A stretch of 64,000 nucleotides of DNA from Crossiella sp. SN42 (lineage in GTDB: Bacteria; Actinomycetota; Actinomycetes; Mycobacteriales; Pseudonocardiaceae), in the NCBI RefSeq assembly GCF_023897065.1, contig NZ_JAMHIV010000025.1, positions 62,001 to 126,000 of the forward strand, in the 5' to 3' direction. The translations under genes and the position numbers were made by a program. Positions within the stretch are counted from its first letter, which is position 1. Every line of letters starts with the position of its first letter. Below are positions 36,379 to 47,359 of the stretch, one piece after another. The notes under the pieces are model-generated. The model saw only the letters and a program-made list of their open reading frames with translations, was not told where the DNA came from and did not search any database.

Positions 36379-37812
36379 GTGACCTCGACCAAGCCGCGCA
36401 TTCCCAACGTCCTGGCCTCCCGGTACGCCTCGCTTGAGCTGGCCCGGCTGTGGTCGCCCGAGCACAAGGTGGTCCTGGAGCGGCAGCTGTGGCTGGCCGT
36501 GCTGCGGGCCCAGGTGGAGCTGGGCGTGGATGTCCCGGCCTCGGCGCTGGCCGACTACGAGCGGGTGCTGGAGCAGGTTGACCTCGGCTCGATCGCCGAG
36601 CGGGAGCGGGCCACCCGGCACGACGTGAAGGCGCGGATCGAGGAGTTCAACGCCCTCGCCGGGCACGAGCACGTGCACAAGGGCATGACCTCGCGGGACC
36701 TCACCGAGAACGTGGAGCAGCTGCAGATCCGGCTGAGCCTGGAGCACGTGCGGGACCGGGTGGTCGCGGTGCTGGCCCGGCTGGCCGCGCTGGCCGCCGA
36801 GCACGCCGAGCTGGTGCTGGCCGGGCGCTCGCACAACGTGGCCGCCCAGGCCACCACGCTGGGCAAGCGGTTCGCCACCGCGGCCGATGAGCTGCTGGCC
36901 GGTTTTGGCAGGCTGGAGGACCTGCTCGCGCGCTACCCGCTGCGCGGCGTGAAGGGGCCGGTGGGCACCGCGCAGGACATGCTCGACCTGCTCGACGGCG
37001 ACGCCGGGCGGCTGTCCCGGCTGGAGGCCGCGGTGGCCGGGCACCTCGGCTTCGGCCAGGTGCTGACCAGCGTCGGCCAGGTGTACCCGCGTTCGCTGGA
37101 CTTCGAGGTGGTCACCGCGCTGGTGCAGCTGGCGGCCGGGCCGTCCAGCCTGGCCAAGACGATCCGGCTGATGGCCGGGCACGAGCTGGTCACCGAGGGC
37201 TTCAAGGCGGGCCAGGTCGGCTCCTCGGCCATGCCGCACAAGATGAACACCCGTTCCTGCGAGCGGGTCAACGGTTTCGCGGTGATCCTGCGCGGGCACG
37301 CCTCGATGGTCGGCGAGCTGGCCGGGGACCAGTGGAACGAGGGCGACGTGTCCTGCTCGGTGGTGCGCAGGGTCGCGCTGCCGGACGCCTTCTTCGCCTT
37401 CGACGGGTTGCTGGAGACCTTCCTGACCGTGCTCGAGGAGTTCGGCGCCTTCCCCGCGGTGATCGGCCGCGAGCTGGACCGCTACCTGCCGTTCCTGGCC
37501 ACCACCAAGGTGCTGATGGCCGCGGTGCGGGCCGGGGTCGGCCGGGAGACCGCGCACGAGGCGATCAAGGAGAACGCGGTGGCCACCGCGCTGGAACTGC
37601 GCGAGGGCCTGGAGCGCAACGATCTGCTGGACCGGCTGGCCGCCGATGAGCGGTTGCCGCTGGACCGGGCCGCGCTGGACGCGCTGCTGGCCGACCGGCT
37701 GCCGTTCACCGGCGCGGCCGCCGCGCAGGTCAGCGCGGTGGTGGCGCGGATCGAGCAGGTCGTGGCGCAGTACCCCGAAGCGGCCAAGTACACCCCCGGC
37801 GCCATCCTCTGA
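36379..37812 (+). CDS. purB: Adenylosuccinate lyase
   Basis: 477 residues. Fumarase/aspartase superfamily: the catalytic signature GSSAMPHKMNTRS is present, plus RSHNVAAQATTLGKRFA and KGPVGTAQDML. It cleaves SAICAR and adenylosuccinate to fumarate, serving IMP and AMP synthesis. I chose GTG 36379; GTG 36373 is only 2 nt after the -10 box. Confidence 0.97.
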   Translation: MTSTKPRIPNVLASRYASLELARLWSPEHKVVLERQLWLAVLRAQVELGVDVPASALADYERVLEQVDLGSIAERERATRHDVKARIEEFNALAGHEHVHKGMTSRDLTENVEQLQIRLSLEHVRDRVVAVLARLAALAAEHAELVLAGRSHNVAAQATTLGKRFATAADELLAGFGRLEDLLARYPLRGVKGPVGTAQDMLDLLDGDAGRLSRLEAAVAGHLGFGQVLTSVGQVYPRSLDFEVVTALVQLAAGPSSLAKTIRLMAGHELVTEGFKAGQVGSSAMPHKMNTRSCERVNGFAVILRGHASMVGELAGDQWNEGDVSCSVVRRVALPDAFFAFDGLLETFLTVLEEFGAFPAVIGRELDRYLPFLATTKVLMAAVRAGVGRETAHEAIKENAVATALELREGLERNDLLDRLAADERLPLDRAALDALLADRLPFTGAAAAQVSAVVARIEQVVAQYPEAAKYTPGAIL

Positions 37813-37838
37813 GCAAGCTTTCCAACCGGCAGAACTGT

Positions 37839-37871
37839 CCCCGGTACTTCGGAACCTCCTAAGTACCGGGG
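37839..37871 (+). terminator. Terminator hairpin after purB
   Basis: CCCCGGTACTT pairs with AAGTACCGGGG (11 bp) across an 11-nt loop, followed by CTTT. Confidence 0.85.
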
Positions 37872-37938
37872 CTTTCGACACATTCGCCCCTGAGAATGAC
37901 TCGCGAGACAACACGTCGGGGTCACTGGGGAGTGAACT

Positions 37939-38532
37939 TTGGTCGCACGGATGGAGGGGAAGGCCCGAAACCGCACCGCGCTTCTGGAAGCAGCCAGGGA
38001 AGTCATCGTGGAGGAAGGGCATCGAGGCGCTTCTCTCGGCGTGATCGCGGGCCGGGCCGGTCTCACCACCGGGGCCATTTACTCGATTTTCGGCAGCAAG
38101 CGGGACCTGTTGATTGCCGTCATCGAGGACATTCACCGCAGGGTGATTGCCGATCTGCAACAGCTCAGCGATCCGCGGCTTTCCCTTGAGCAGGTGATCG
38201 CGGTGTACGTGGCCGGGCGGCTGCGCGCGGCCGATGCCAAGGACGCCGCGCCGCTGCTGGCCTTCGAGACCGAGCTGGCCGGGCTGGCGCAGAGCGACCC
38301 GGTGGTCAGCACCCGGCTGCGGGAGATCTCGGTGCGCTCGGACCGGCAGTTCGCCGAGTCGCTGACCGGCCGCAGGGACGAGCGCGGCATGGTGGTCGAC
38401 GAGCACCGGGCCGCCCAGCTGGCGCTGGGGGTGCGCGCGCTGGTGCTGGGCTTCGAGCAGCGGCGGCTGCGCGGCGAGGCGGTGGCCGAGGCGCTGGTGC
38501 TGGACCTGGCGATCGCCATGGTCCGGCAGTGA
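37939..38532 (+). CDS. TetR-family transcriptional regulator
   Basis: 197 residues. HTH: RNRTALLEAAREVIVEEGHRGASLGVIAGRAGLTTGAIYSIFGSKRDLLIAVI. TTG 37939 has GGGGAG 6 nt upstream; ATG 37951 is the alternative. It lies between purB and purC in its own transcription unit bounded by hairpins, so it need not control purine genes. Confidence 0.88.
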   Translation: MVARMEGKARNRTALLEAAREVIVEEGHRGASLGVIAGRAGLTTGAIYSIFGSKRDLLIAVIEDIHRRVIADLQQLSDPRLSLEQVIAVYVAGRLRAADAKDAAPLLAFETELAGLAQSDPVVSTRLREISVRSDRQFAESLTGRRDERGMVVDEHRAAQLALGVRALVLGFEQRRLRGEAVAEALVLDLAIAMVRQ

Positions 38533-38539
38533 GAAAAGA

Positions 38540-38569
38540 GGATCGCCCGGCCCCCGAGCCGGGCGATCC
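38540..38569 (+). terminator. Terminator hairpin after the TetR gene
   Basis: GGATCGCCCGGC pairs with GCCGGGCGATCC (12 bp) across a 6-nt loop, 7 nt after the stop. Confidence 0.85.
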
Positions 38570-38616
38570 GAATCCGCCGAACGATTCCCGAGAAAGTGGC
38601 GGAAAACTGTTGCCGG

Positions 38617-38622
38617 TATAAT
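38617..38622 (+). promoter_or_regulatory. Possible additional -10 element (TATAAT) upstream of purC
   Basis: A perfect TATAAT in otherwise G+C-rich DNA, 75 nt before purC. No convincing -35 hexamer is visible upstream, so it is only a candidate second promoter. Confidence 0.4.
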
Positions 38623-38683
38623 GGCACAATTGGTTGGTTGTTGACACTGGTGGTGCGACGCAGGTCACCCCTGGTGCATTGCC

Positions 38684-38689
38684 TAGGGT
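38684..38689 (+). promoter_or_regulatory. -10 element of a leaderless promoter for purC
   Basis: TAGGGT ends 7 nt before GTG 38697. Confidence 0.55.
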
Positions 38690-38696
38690 GAGGCCC

Positions 38697-39590
38697 GTGA
38701 CCTCCCTCGTCGACTACCCGCTGATCGCCGCGGGCAAGGTTCGTGAGCTCTACGCCGTCGACGACGAGCACCTGCTGTTCGTCGCCTCCGACCGCATCTC
38801 CGCCTTCGACTTCGTGCTGCCCAACGGCATCCCGGACAAGGGCCGGGTGCTCACCGCGATGAGCGTGTTCTGGTTCGAGCTGCTCGCCGACGTGGTGCCC
38901 AACCACGTGGTGGCCTGGGACGACCCGCGCATCCCCGGCGAGGTCCGCGGTCGGGCGCTGCTGGTGCGGCGGCTGGCGATGGCGCCGGTGGAGTGCGTGG
39001 CCCGCGGCTACCTGACCGGATCCGGCCTCGCCGACTACCGGCGCACCGGCGCGGTCTGCGGGGTCGAGCTGCCCGAGGGCCTGGTCGAGTCCTCCCGGCT
39101 GCCGGAGCCGATCTTCACCCCGGCCACCAAGGCCGAGATCGGCGCGCACGACGAGAACGTCTCCTTCGCCGCGGTGGCCGAGACCGTGGGTCTTGAGCGG
39201 GCCGAGCGGCTGCGCGAGCTGACCCTGGCGGTCTACCGCAGCGCGGCCGGGCACGCGGAGAGCAAGGGCCTGATCCTGGCCGACACCAAGCTCGAGTTCG
39301 GCGTGGACGCGCAGGGTGGGCTGGTGCTGGCCGATGAGGTGCTGACCCCGGACTCCTCCCGGTTCTGGCCTGCCGAGGGCTACGCGCCCGGCAAGGTGCA
39401 GCCCTCCTTCGACAAGCAGTACGTGCGCGACTGGCTGACCTCGCCCGCCTCGGGCTGGGACCGAGCCTCGGAGACCCCGCCGCCCCCGCTGCCCGAGGAC
39501 GTGGTCGCCGCGACCAGGGCCCGCTACGTGGACGCCTACGAGCGGATCTCCGGCCGGGCGCTGGCGGACTGGCCGTCCCCGGAGGCTTAA
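38697..39590 (+). CDS. purC: Phosphoribosylaminoimidazole-succinocarboxamide synthase (SAICAR synthetase)
   Basis: 297 residues, the longer (fungal/actinobacterial) form. Motifs: [43 protein letters not shown] and [12 protein letters not shown]. It joins aspartate to CAIR in purine synthesis. GTG 38697 leaves a leaderless message; the frame runs upstream without family similarity. Confidence 0.97.
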   Translation: MTSLVDYPLIAAGKVRELYAVDDEHLLFVASDRISAFDFVLPNGIPDKGRVLTAMSVFWFELLADVVPNHVVAWDDPRIPGEVRGRALLVRRLAMAPVECVARGYLTGSGLADYRRTGAVCGVELPEGLVESSRLPEPIFTPATKAEIGAHDENVSFAAVAETVGLERAERLRELTLAVYRSAAGHAESKGLILADTKLEFGVDAQGGLVLADEVLTPDSSRFWPAEGYAPGKVQPSFDKQYVRDWLTSPASGWDRASETPPPPLPEDVVAATRARYVDAYERISGRALADWPSPEA

Positions 39591-39657
39591 GCAGAGCTGC
39601 GCCTGCCCGCAACCTCAGCGGCAGGCCGTGGTCACGCGGGCCTGTCCCAATAGGGTC

Positions 39658-40413
39658 ATGCGCCCCAGACTGCTCGTCTCCCTCTCGGGCATCGGCCGGG
39701 CGAACCTGGCCGACTGCGCCGCCTTCGCCGCCGCGCTGGACCGGCGCGGCGTGCCGCTGTCCCTGCTGCTCACGCCCAAGCCGAACAGCGAGCGCCCGAC
39801 CAGGGACTCACCGGTGCTGGACTGGATCAGGACCAGGGAGCGGGCAGGGGACGCCTTGGTGCTGCACGGGTTCGACCACGTGGCCCAGCCCAGCGGGCAC
39901 CGGCTGCCGCTGCCCAGGCTGGCCCCGGCGGCCAGCTGGGCCGGTGGCCGGATCTGGCGGCGGGCCGAGTTCGCCGAGCTGCCCGCGCACGAGGCCGGGC
40001 TGCGGCTGCTGGCCGCCACCGCCGTGCTGGACCGCCTTGAGCTGCGCACCAAGTGCTTCGCCCCGCCCAGCTGGCTGGCCTCGGCAGGCACGATGGTCGC
40101 GTTGCGGCGCAGGGGTTTCGAGGTCTGCGCGGACGCCACCGGCGTGCACGACCTGCGCACCGGGGCCAGCCACCGGGGCCGGGTGCACCAGGTGGGCCGG
40201 GGCGAGCTGTGGGCGCGGGCCGCGCTGCGCGGCGGGCGGCGCGGTGGCCTGGTGCGGATCGCGGTGGACGCGGCCGAGCTGTCCCGGCCGCAACCGGCCC
40301 GCGCGGTGCTCGGCGCGATCTCCGGTGTGCTGCGGCTGGGCGCGCTCGGTGGGACATACGCAGACCTCGGTCTGGGCCGTACCGCCGAACGCCGTGGGCT
40401 GAACGCCGGATAA
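39658..40413 (+). CDS. DUF2334-type polysaccharide deacetylase-like protein
   Basis: 251 residues. An N-terminal LLVSLSGIGRANLADC strand-helix is followed by LVLHGFDHV, a metal-binding HGxxH of the DUF2334/NodB-like fold, and later FAPPSWLASAGTMVALRRRGFEV, a typical PPsW motif of the same family. It could remove an acyl or acetyl group from a glycan; substrate unknown. ATG 39658 starts 1 nt after a TAGGGT string, so a slightly different start remains possible. Confidence 0.8.
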   Translation: MRPRLLVSLSGIGRANLADCAAFAAALDRRGVPLSLLLTPKPNSERPTRDSPVLDWIRTRERAGDALVLHGFDHVAQPSGHRLPLPRLAPAASWAGGRIWRRAEFAELPAHEAGLRLLAATAVLDRLELRTKCFAPPSWLASAGTMVALRRRGFEVCADATGVHDLRTGASHRGRVHQVGRGELWARAALRGGRRGGLVRIAVDAAELSRPQPARAVLGAISGVLRLGALGGTYADLGLGRTAERRGLNAG

Positions 40414-40498
40414 TTACGTCGGTTGAACGAGTGACGGCACCAATCACCGCACCGGACGATCGGGATCGTCCCCTCCCAACCCTGCGGTGAGGTGTGTA

Positions 40499-41641
40499 AT
40501 GAACAGAATTACGAAATTGATGGTCGTCGCCGCGATGGCCATCCCGGCGGCGGGTTCGTTCGGATTTTCCGCGCCCGCTCCGTCGGCCGCGGCGAGTGTG
40601 CCCCAGGACGAGAAGGTCGGCGCCGAGGAAAACGTGGCGCACACAATTGCCGGTGGCGAGGGCGCGCTGACCCTGCGGCGCGCGGAATCCGGCTACCTGA
40701 AGGCACATGTCACCGGACTGAAACTGCGACCGGGTGACGTGTTGCGCATTTCCGACCCCAGCGGCAAGGAGAGCTACACCTACACCGGCCAGGACGACCT
40801 GACCGCCAGCCCGGACGCCACCGGCTTCTGGGCCATGTCGGTCACCGGCGACACCGCGGTGCTCAGCCTGACCGGCCAGGACGGCGGCCCGGCCTCCCCG
40901 GACTCCACGGCCACCGTGGACAAGCTGACCCGCGGCTACACCCCGGCTGAGTTCAAGGCCGCGGAGGAGATGCAGACCAGGAGCATCTGCGGCTCGAACA
41001 ACTACCAGGACGTGGCCTGCTACCAGACCTCCAACCCGACCGAGTTCGCCCGCACCAAGCCGGTGGCCAAGCTGCTGCGCAACGGCTCCTCGCTGTGCAC
41101 CGCGTGGCGGGTCGGGACCAAGAACCGGATGCTGACCAACAACCACTGCTTCACCAGCACCACCGGCATCGAGGTGTGGTTCAACTACCAGTGCCCCACC
41201 TGCAACGGCACCACCAGCACGCCGACCAAGGTGCTGGCCAGCAAGGTGCTCAGCACCGACGCCGGCCTGGACTACACCCTGTTCGAGGTCAACGACTTCG
41301 CCGCCATCTCCAGCTTCGGCTACCTGGAGCTGGACGCCAGGGTGCCCGCGGTCGGTGAGCGGATGTACGTGATCGGCCACCCGGCGGGCAAGCTCAAGAA
41401 GCTCTCGCTCAAGGACGACCAGAGCCCCAGCGGCAACTGCCAGGTCCGCGCGGTGCGGGTGAACGGCAGCAGCTCGCAGAGCGACATCTCCTACATGTGC
41501 GACACCGAGGGCGGCTCCTCCGGCTCGCCGGTGCTCTCCGGCCAGACGCACAAGGTGATCGGCCTGCACCACTTCGGCGGCTGCCCGAACCAGGGCGTGC
41601 GCATCGACCTGGTGGCGCAGAAGATCGGCAACCTGCTCTGA
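40499..41641 (+). CDS. Secreted trypsin-like/V8-type serine protease
   Basis: 380 residues. A signal peptide (about 1-30, MVVAAMAIPAAGSFGFSAPAPSAAAS) and a ~110-residue prodomain-like region precede the protease domain (about 165-380). The catalytic triad is visible as TNNHC (His216), DAGLDYTLFEV (Asp) and GGSSGSPV (Ser341); the SSGSP form is that of V8/glutamyl-endopeptidase-like enzymes, not GDSGGP trypsins. Even-numbered cysteines support disulfides. ATG 40499 follows GTGAGGTG. Confidence 0.92.
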   Translation: MNRITKLMVVAAMAIPAAGSFGFSAPAPSAAASVPQDEKVGAEENVAHTIAGGEGALTLRRAESGYLKAHVTGLKLRPGDVLRISDPSGKESYTYTGQDDLTASPDATGFWAMSVTGDTAVLSLTGQDGGPASPDSTATVDKLTRGYTPAEFKAAEEMQTRSICGSNNYQDVACYQTSNPTEFARTKPVAKLLRNGSSLCTAWRVGTKNRMLTNNHCFTSTTGIEVWFNYQCPTCNGTTSTPTKVLASKVLSTDAGLDYTLFEVNDFAAISSFGYLELDARVPAVGERMYVIGHPAGKLKKLSLKDDQSPSGNCQVRAVRVNGSSSQSDISYMCDTEGGSSGSPVLSGQTHKVIGLHHFGGCPNQGVRIDLVAQKIGNLL

Positions 41642-41647
41642 GTTCCC

Positions 41648-41684
41648 GGCCCGCCCGGCCGACCCCACAACGGCCGGGCGGGCC
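41648..41684 (+). terminator. Terminator hairpin after the protease gene
   Basis: GGCCCGCCCGGCCG pairs with CGGCCGGGCGGGCC (14 bp) across a 9-nt loop, followed by TTT; it lies between convergent genes. Confidence 0.88.
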
Positions 41685-41726
41685 TTTCCGCACCGGGCGG
41701 CCCACGCCACCGGGCCGCCCCGCGCG

Positions 41727-42722
41727 TCACAGGGCCGCCAGCACCTCCGCTTCCTCGGCCGGGGACAGCCCGGCCTTGCGCTCCCGGTCCAGCCCCAGCT
41801 CGCGCTCCCAGGCCAGCGTGTCCACCGCGGTCTGCGCGACGGGCCGGATGGTCAGGCCCGCGTCCAGCGCGGGCCGCGCCTGGTGCGAGGCCATCCCGTC
41901 GTAGTCCGGCGGCAGCCACAGCGGCAGCGACCGCGGCCCGCCCCACGGGTTGACCTTCAGCTCGGCCAGCTTCGCCTCGGGCACCAGCACCGGCTCCACC
42001 TCGCCACCGACCGCCTCCCGGATCTCGCCGAGGAACTCCGGCAGCGGCGCGGGCGTGCTGATCGCGTCGAAGGTGCCACCGAGCCGCTGCTCGGCGGCCA
42101 GCACGATCCAGGCCGCGAAGTCCCGCACGTCGATGTGCTGGCACAGCCGGTCAGGGGCATCGGGCAGCACCACCCGGCCGCCGCGGGCGAACCGGGCCGG
42201 CCAGTAGCCGAAGCGGTCGGAGAGGTCGCCCGGTCCGGTGATCAGCCCAGGGCGCGGGATGAACGCGGCCTCGCCGAAGACCTCGCGCACCGCGTTCTCC
42301 GAGGCCACCTTGATCTGCCCGTAGCGCTCGGCCACCTCGGCGGTGGGCCGCCCGGCCGCGTCCTCTTCCAGCGGCTCGACCAGCGGCCCGGCCACACCCT
42401 GGCCAGGGGTGGCGTTGTCGGCGTACACGCTGATGGTCGAGACGAAGGTCCAGTGCGCCGCGTTCTTCGCCAGTGTGGCGAGCGCGTCCCGGACCCACGG
42501 GAAGGAGATCCTCGCCACGTCCACCACCGCGTCGAAGCGCTCCCCGGCCAGTGCCGCGAGCCCGTCCGGCCGCTCCCGGTCCACCACCGCGACGGCCGCC
42601 CCGGCAGGCACCTGACCGGACACTCCCCGGACCGCGCACACCACCTCATGCCCACGTCGCAACGCTTCTTCGGCGACGGCCTTCGACACGAAGATCGTCC
42701 CGCCCAGTACCAGGATCCGCAT
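41727..42722 (-). CDS. NAD-dependent epimerase/dehydratase-like protein (extended SDR)
   Basis: 331 residues. The N-terminus MRILVLGGTIFVSKAVAEEAL has the GGTxF-type nucleotide-binding turn, with Ser in place of the last Gly. RISFPWVRDAL, VSTISVYADN and RYGQIKVASE carry the Ser and Tyr-x3-Lys (YGQIK) catalytic pattern. Substrate (nucleotide sugar or other) cannot be read. ATG 42722 follows AGGAAGGTGAGG. Divergent from purS. Confidence 0.88.
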   Translation of the reverse strand: MRILVLGGTIFVSKAVAEEALRRGHEVVCAVRGVSGQVPAGAAVAVVDRERPDGLAALAGERFDAVVDVARISFPWVRDALATLAKNAAHWTFVSTISVYADNATPGQGVAGPLVEPLEEDAAGRPTAEVAERYGQIKVASENAVREVFGEAAFIPRPGLITGPGDLSDRFGYWPARFARGGRVVLPDAPDRLCQHIDVRDFAAWIVLAAEQRLGGTFDAISTPAPLPEFLGEIREAVGGEVEPVLVPEAKLAELKVNPWGGPRSLPLWLPPDYDGMASHQARPALDAGLTIRPVAQTAVDTLAWERELGLDRERKAGLSPAEEAEVLAAL

Positions 42723-42830
42723 GACCCTCACCTTCCTGGACCGGTCCCGCGGCCGCGAGCGATCTCTCGCAGAGCGAACGGGGTGAGAGCGGTAACGCAG
42801 CGAGCGCGTGGAGTGAACAAGCAGGTCAGG

Positions 42831-42836
42831 TAGGCT
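42831..42836 (+). promoter_or_regulatory. -10 element of the purSQL promoter
   Basis: TAGGCT, 40 nt before purS. This promoter gives a short leader with AGGAG at 42865, unlike the leaderless genes nearby. Confidence 0.5.
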
Positions 42837-42876
42837 CCTCTCGTCCCGCTTCCCGGCAAAATCCAGGAGCATTCGC

Positions 42877-43116
42877 GTGGCCCGAGTCGTCGTCGACGTC
42901 ATGCCCAAGCAGGAGATCCTCGATCCGCAAGGACAGGCGGTGGCGAATGCGCTGCCCCGTCTCGGATTCGATGGCATCGCCTCCGTCCGCCAAGGCAAGC
43001 ATTTCGAGCTGGAGGTCGACGACAACGTCGACGACGAAGCTCTCGCGAAGATCGCCGAGACCTTCCTGGCCAATCCGGTGATCGAGGACTGGACCGTCCG
43101 CCGGATCGAGTCATGA
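42877..43116 (+). CDS. purS: FGAM synthase subunit PurS
   Basis: 79 residues with the standard PurS pattern ([19 protein letters not shown], then [13 protein letters not shown]). It holds PurL and PurQ together in the FGAM synthase complex. It overlaps purQ by 4 nt. GTG 42877 follows AGGAG. Confidence 0.96.
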   Translation: MARVVVDVMPKQEILDPQGQAVANALPRLGFDGIASVRQGKHFELEVDDNVDDEALAKIAETFLANPVIEDWTVRRIES

Positions 43117-43786
43117 GCCCCAAGATCGGGGTCATCACCTTCCCCGGCACCCTCGACGACGTCGACGCCCAGCGCGCCGTGCGGTTCGCCGAGGCAGAGG
43201 CCGTCCCGCTGTGGCACGCCGACGCGGACCTGCGCGGCGTGGACGCGGTGGTCGTGCCCGGGGGCTTCTCCTACGGCGACTACCTGCGTGCAGGCGCGAT
43301 CGCCCGGTTCGCCCCGGTGATGGGCGAGGTGGTCAGCGCGGCGGCCAAGGGCATGCCGGTGCTGGGCATCTGCAACGGTTTCCAGATCCTCTGCGAGGCC
43401 GGGCTGCTGCCCGGCGCGCTGGTCCGCAACGCCGGACTGCACTTCGTCTGCCGGGACCAGTGGCTGCGGGTGGAGAACAACACCACCGCGTGGACCACCC
43501 GGTACGACAAGGGCGCGGAGATCCTGGTGCCGCTGAAGTCCGGCGAGGGCCGCTACGTCGCAGATAAGTCCATTGTGGACGAACTGGAGGCGGAGGGCCG
43601 GGTGGTGTTCCGCTACGTCGGCGACAACCCCAACGGCGCGCTGAACGACATCGCGGGCATCAGCAGTGCCAACGGCCGCGTCGTCGGCCTGATGCCGCAC
43701 CCCGAGCACGCGATCGAGGCCCTCACCGGCCCGACCGACGACGGCCTCGGCCTGTTCCTGTCCGTTCTCGACTCGCTGGTGGCGGC

Positions 43787-43790
<4 letters not shown>
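43113..43790 (+). CDS. purQ: FGAM synthase glutaminase subunit PurQ
   Basis: 225 residues. A class I glutamine amidotransferase with the nucleophile Cys in [12 protein letters not shown] and the His-Glu pair in PHPEHA. It supplies ammonia from glutamine to PurL. Overlaps purS and purL by 4 nt each. A GTCCATTGTGGAC palindrome lies within at 43568. Confidence 0.97.
43568..43580. repeat. Recurring palindrome GTCCA-N3-TGGAC (copy in purQ)
   Basis: GTCCATTGTGGAC, encoding Lys-Ser-Ile-Val-Asp with the rare Ile codon ATT. Confidence 0.6.
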
Positions 43791-46078
<2,288 letters not shown>

Positions 46079-46093
46079 GTTTTCCGCTGTGCA

Positions 46094-46124
46094 CGGGGGC
46101 GGTGTCCGATGGGCGCCGCCCCCG
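46094..46124. terminator. Terminator hairpin between purL and the convergent small gene
   Basis: CGGGGGCGG pairs with CCGCCCCCG and the stem can continue with two G-U pairs to a 3-nt loop. Confidence 0.6.
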
Positions 46125-46131
46125 AGGCGTC

Positions 46132-46326
46132 TCAGCCGGTGGCCCGCCTGCGGCTGGTCGCGGTGAGCAGCAGGACCAGGCCGATCAGGCCGAGGGTGAC
46201 GCCGGTGAGCAGTTGCAGGTGCTCGGGGACCATGTGCATCAACAGCCAGCCCTCGCCACCGACCTGCCTGGCGATGAGCCCGCCGAAGCCCTGGATCATG
46301 GCTACGATCCCGAACACTTCGAGCAT
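46132..46326 (-). CDS. Small membrane protein (64 aa)
   Basis: 64 residues with two hydrophobic segments (about 3-18 and 38-57) and a basic C-terminus (TSRRRATG). ATG 46326 follows AAGGAA; the frame could start earlier, at 46365, but without a ribosome site. No family recognised. Confidence 0.6.
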   Translation of the reverse strand: MLEVFGIVAMIQGFGGLIARQVGGEGWLLMHMVPEHLQLLTGVTLGLIGLVLLLTATSRRRATG

Positions 46327-46404
46327 GGCCGCGTTCCTTCTTTCCCTATGTGGTCCACCCGACACGCACTGTTGTGACCCGACTGTAGTGAAAACGCGCC
46401 CTGG

Positions 46405-47280
46405 CTACGAACAAGGCTGCTCCGGGCTGTGGAAAGTCGCGCGGGCCGGGTCCGGGCGCACGTCCCAGGCCACGCTGCCGAGACCGCAGCGGCGGTGGAA
46501 GGTGGCGCCGGTCCAGTTCAGCGGCCCCCGGAACCTGGCCCTGGTGAAGTAGACGTTGCCGTGGAACTCAGCCCCGTCCAGGTGGGTGACCCGGTGCAGG
46601 GTGGCGTCCTGGATCCGCAGGCCGCCGACCATCCGGCCGCTGAGGTCGAGGCGGCTCAGCGTGGCGCCCATCAGGTCCAGGTTGTAGTGCGGCGCGTCCA
46701 TGTCCGGTTTGGGCAGCAGGTCCCTGATCAGCTGCTGGGCGCTGCGCCGCACCTCGCCCTCGGTGGTGTACCGGTCATTGGCGTCGATCTCGAACGGGCG
46801 GCGCAGGTAGGCGCACAGCACGTCCAGCACGGTCTGGGTGTACTCCGGGCGGCTCCTGGCGATACCGGCCAGCGCGTGCAGCGCGCCCACCCGCACCTGG
46901 TCCGCCTCGTGCCCGAGCAGCTCCACCGCCTTGGCGAAGCGCTCGTCGCTGACCCGCTCCCGGTCGTGCTCGGCCCGCTCGGTGTCCAGCCGCTGCCGCT
47001 TCTCCTCAACCTGGCGCCGCCGGTCGTTGAGCCAGAGCGCGTACAGCGCCACCACCGAGCCCGCGCCCAGCCCGCCGGTCTTGATCGCCTCGGTCAGCCC
47101 CGCCTTCGGATCAGCCAGCAACAGACCGCCGCCGACCAGCAGCATCGTGCTGATCGCGAGCAGCACCGTGCCGGTGAGCACCATGCCCTGCCTGCGCCGG
47201 ACCATGCCCAGGCCGAGCACCCCCGCGGCCACCACGACCCCGCCGATCCCCGGTCCCAGCAGCCACCATCCGTTGTCCAC
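46405..47280 (-). CDS. Membrane protein with C-terminal pentapeptide-like repeats
   Basis: 291 residues. Three hydrophobic segments lie within about 1-90 (LLGPGIGGVVVAAGVLGLG, MVLTGTVLLAISTMLLVGGGLLL, GGLGAGSVVALYALWL). A charged coiled coil (RRRQVEEKRQRLDTERAEHDRE) leads to a helical ARM-like part (FAKAVELLGHEADQVRVGALHALAGIARSRPEY), then A(D/N)L-type pentapeptide repeats (LDLMGATLSRLDLSG, LDGAEFHGNVYFTRARFRG). This architecture is common in actinobacteria, function unknown. The start is taken as GTG 47280; the longer frame to 47412 would overlap the neighbouring start region. Confidence 0.75.
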   Translation of the reverse strand: MDNGWWLLGPGIGGVVVAAGVLGLGMVRRRQGMVLTGTVLLAISTMLLVGGGLLLADPKAGLTEAIKTGGLGAGSVVALYALWLNDRRRQVEEKRQRLDTERAEHDRERVSDERFAKAVELLGHEADQVRVGALHALAGIARSRPEYTQTVLDVLCAYLRRPFEIDANDRYTTEGEVRRSAQQLIRDLLPKPDMDAPHYNLDLMGATLSRLDLSGRMVGGLRIQDATLHRVTHLDGAEFHGNVYFTRARFRGPLNWTGATFHRRCGLGSVAWDVRPDPARATFHSPEQPCS

Positions 47281-47345
47281 GCCAAGATCGTGCCGCCATT
47301 CGAGTGGTCGTTCAACGGTGAACCGCTGTCCGTTTCGTCTGGTCG

Positions 47346-47351
47346 TATGCT
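47346..47351 (+). promoter_or_regulatory. -10 element of a leaderless promoter
   Basis: TATGCT ends 8 nt before GTG 47360. Confidence 0.5.
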
Positions 47352-47359
47352 CGCGGGCT

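Noticed and set aside
39600-39627. Hairpin GCCTGCC/GGCAGGC after purC as a terminator
   Set aside because: Only 7 bp with a 12-nt loop and no U-run; too weak to list.
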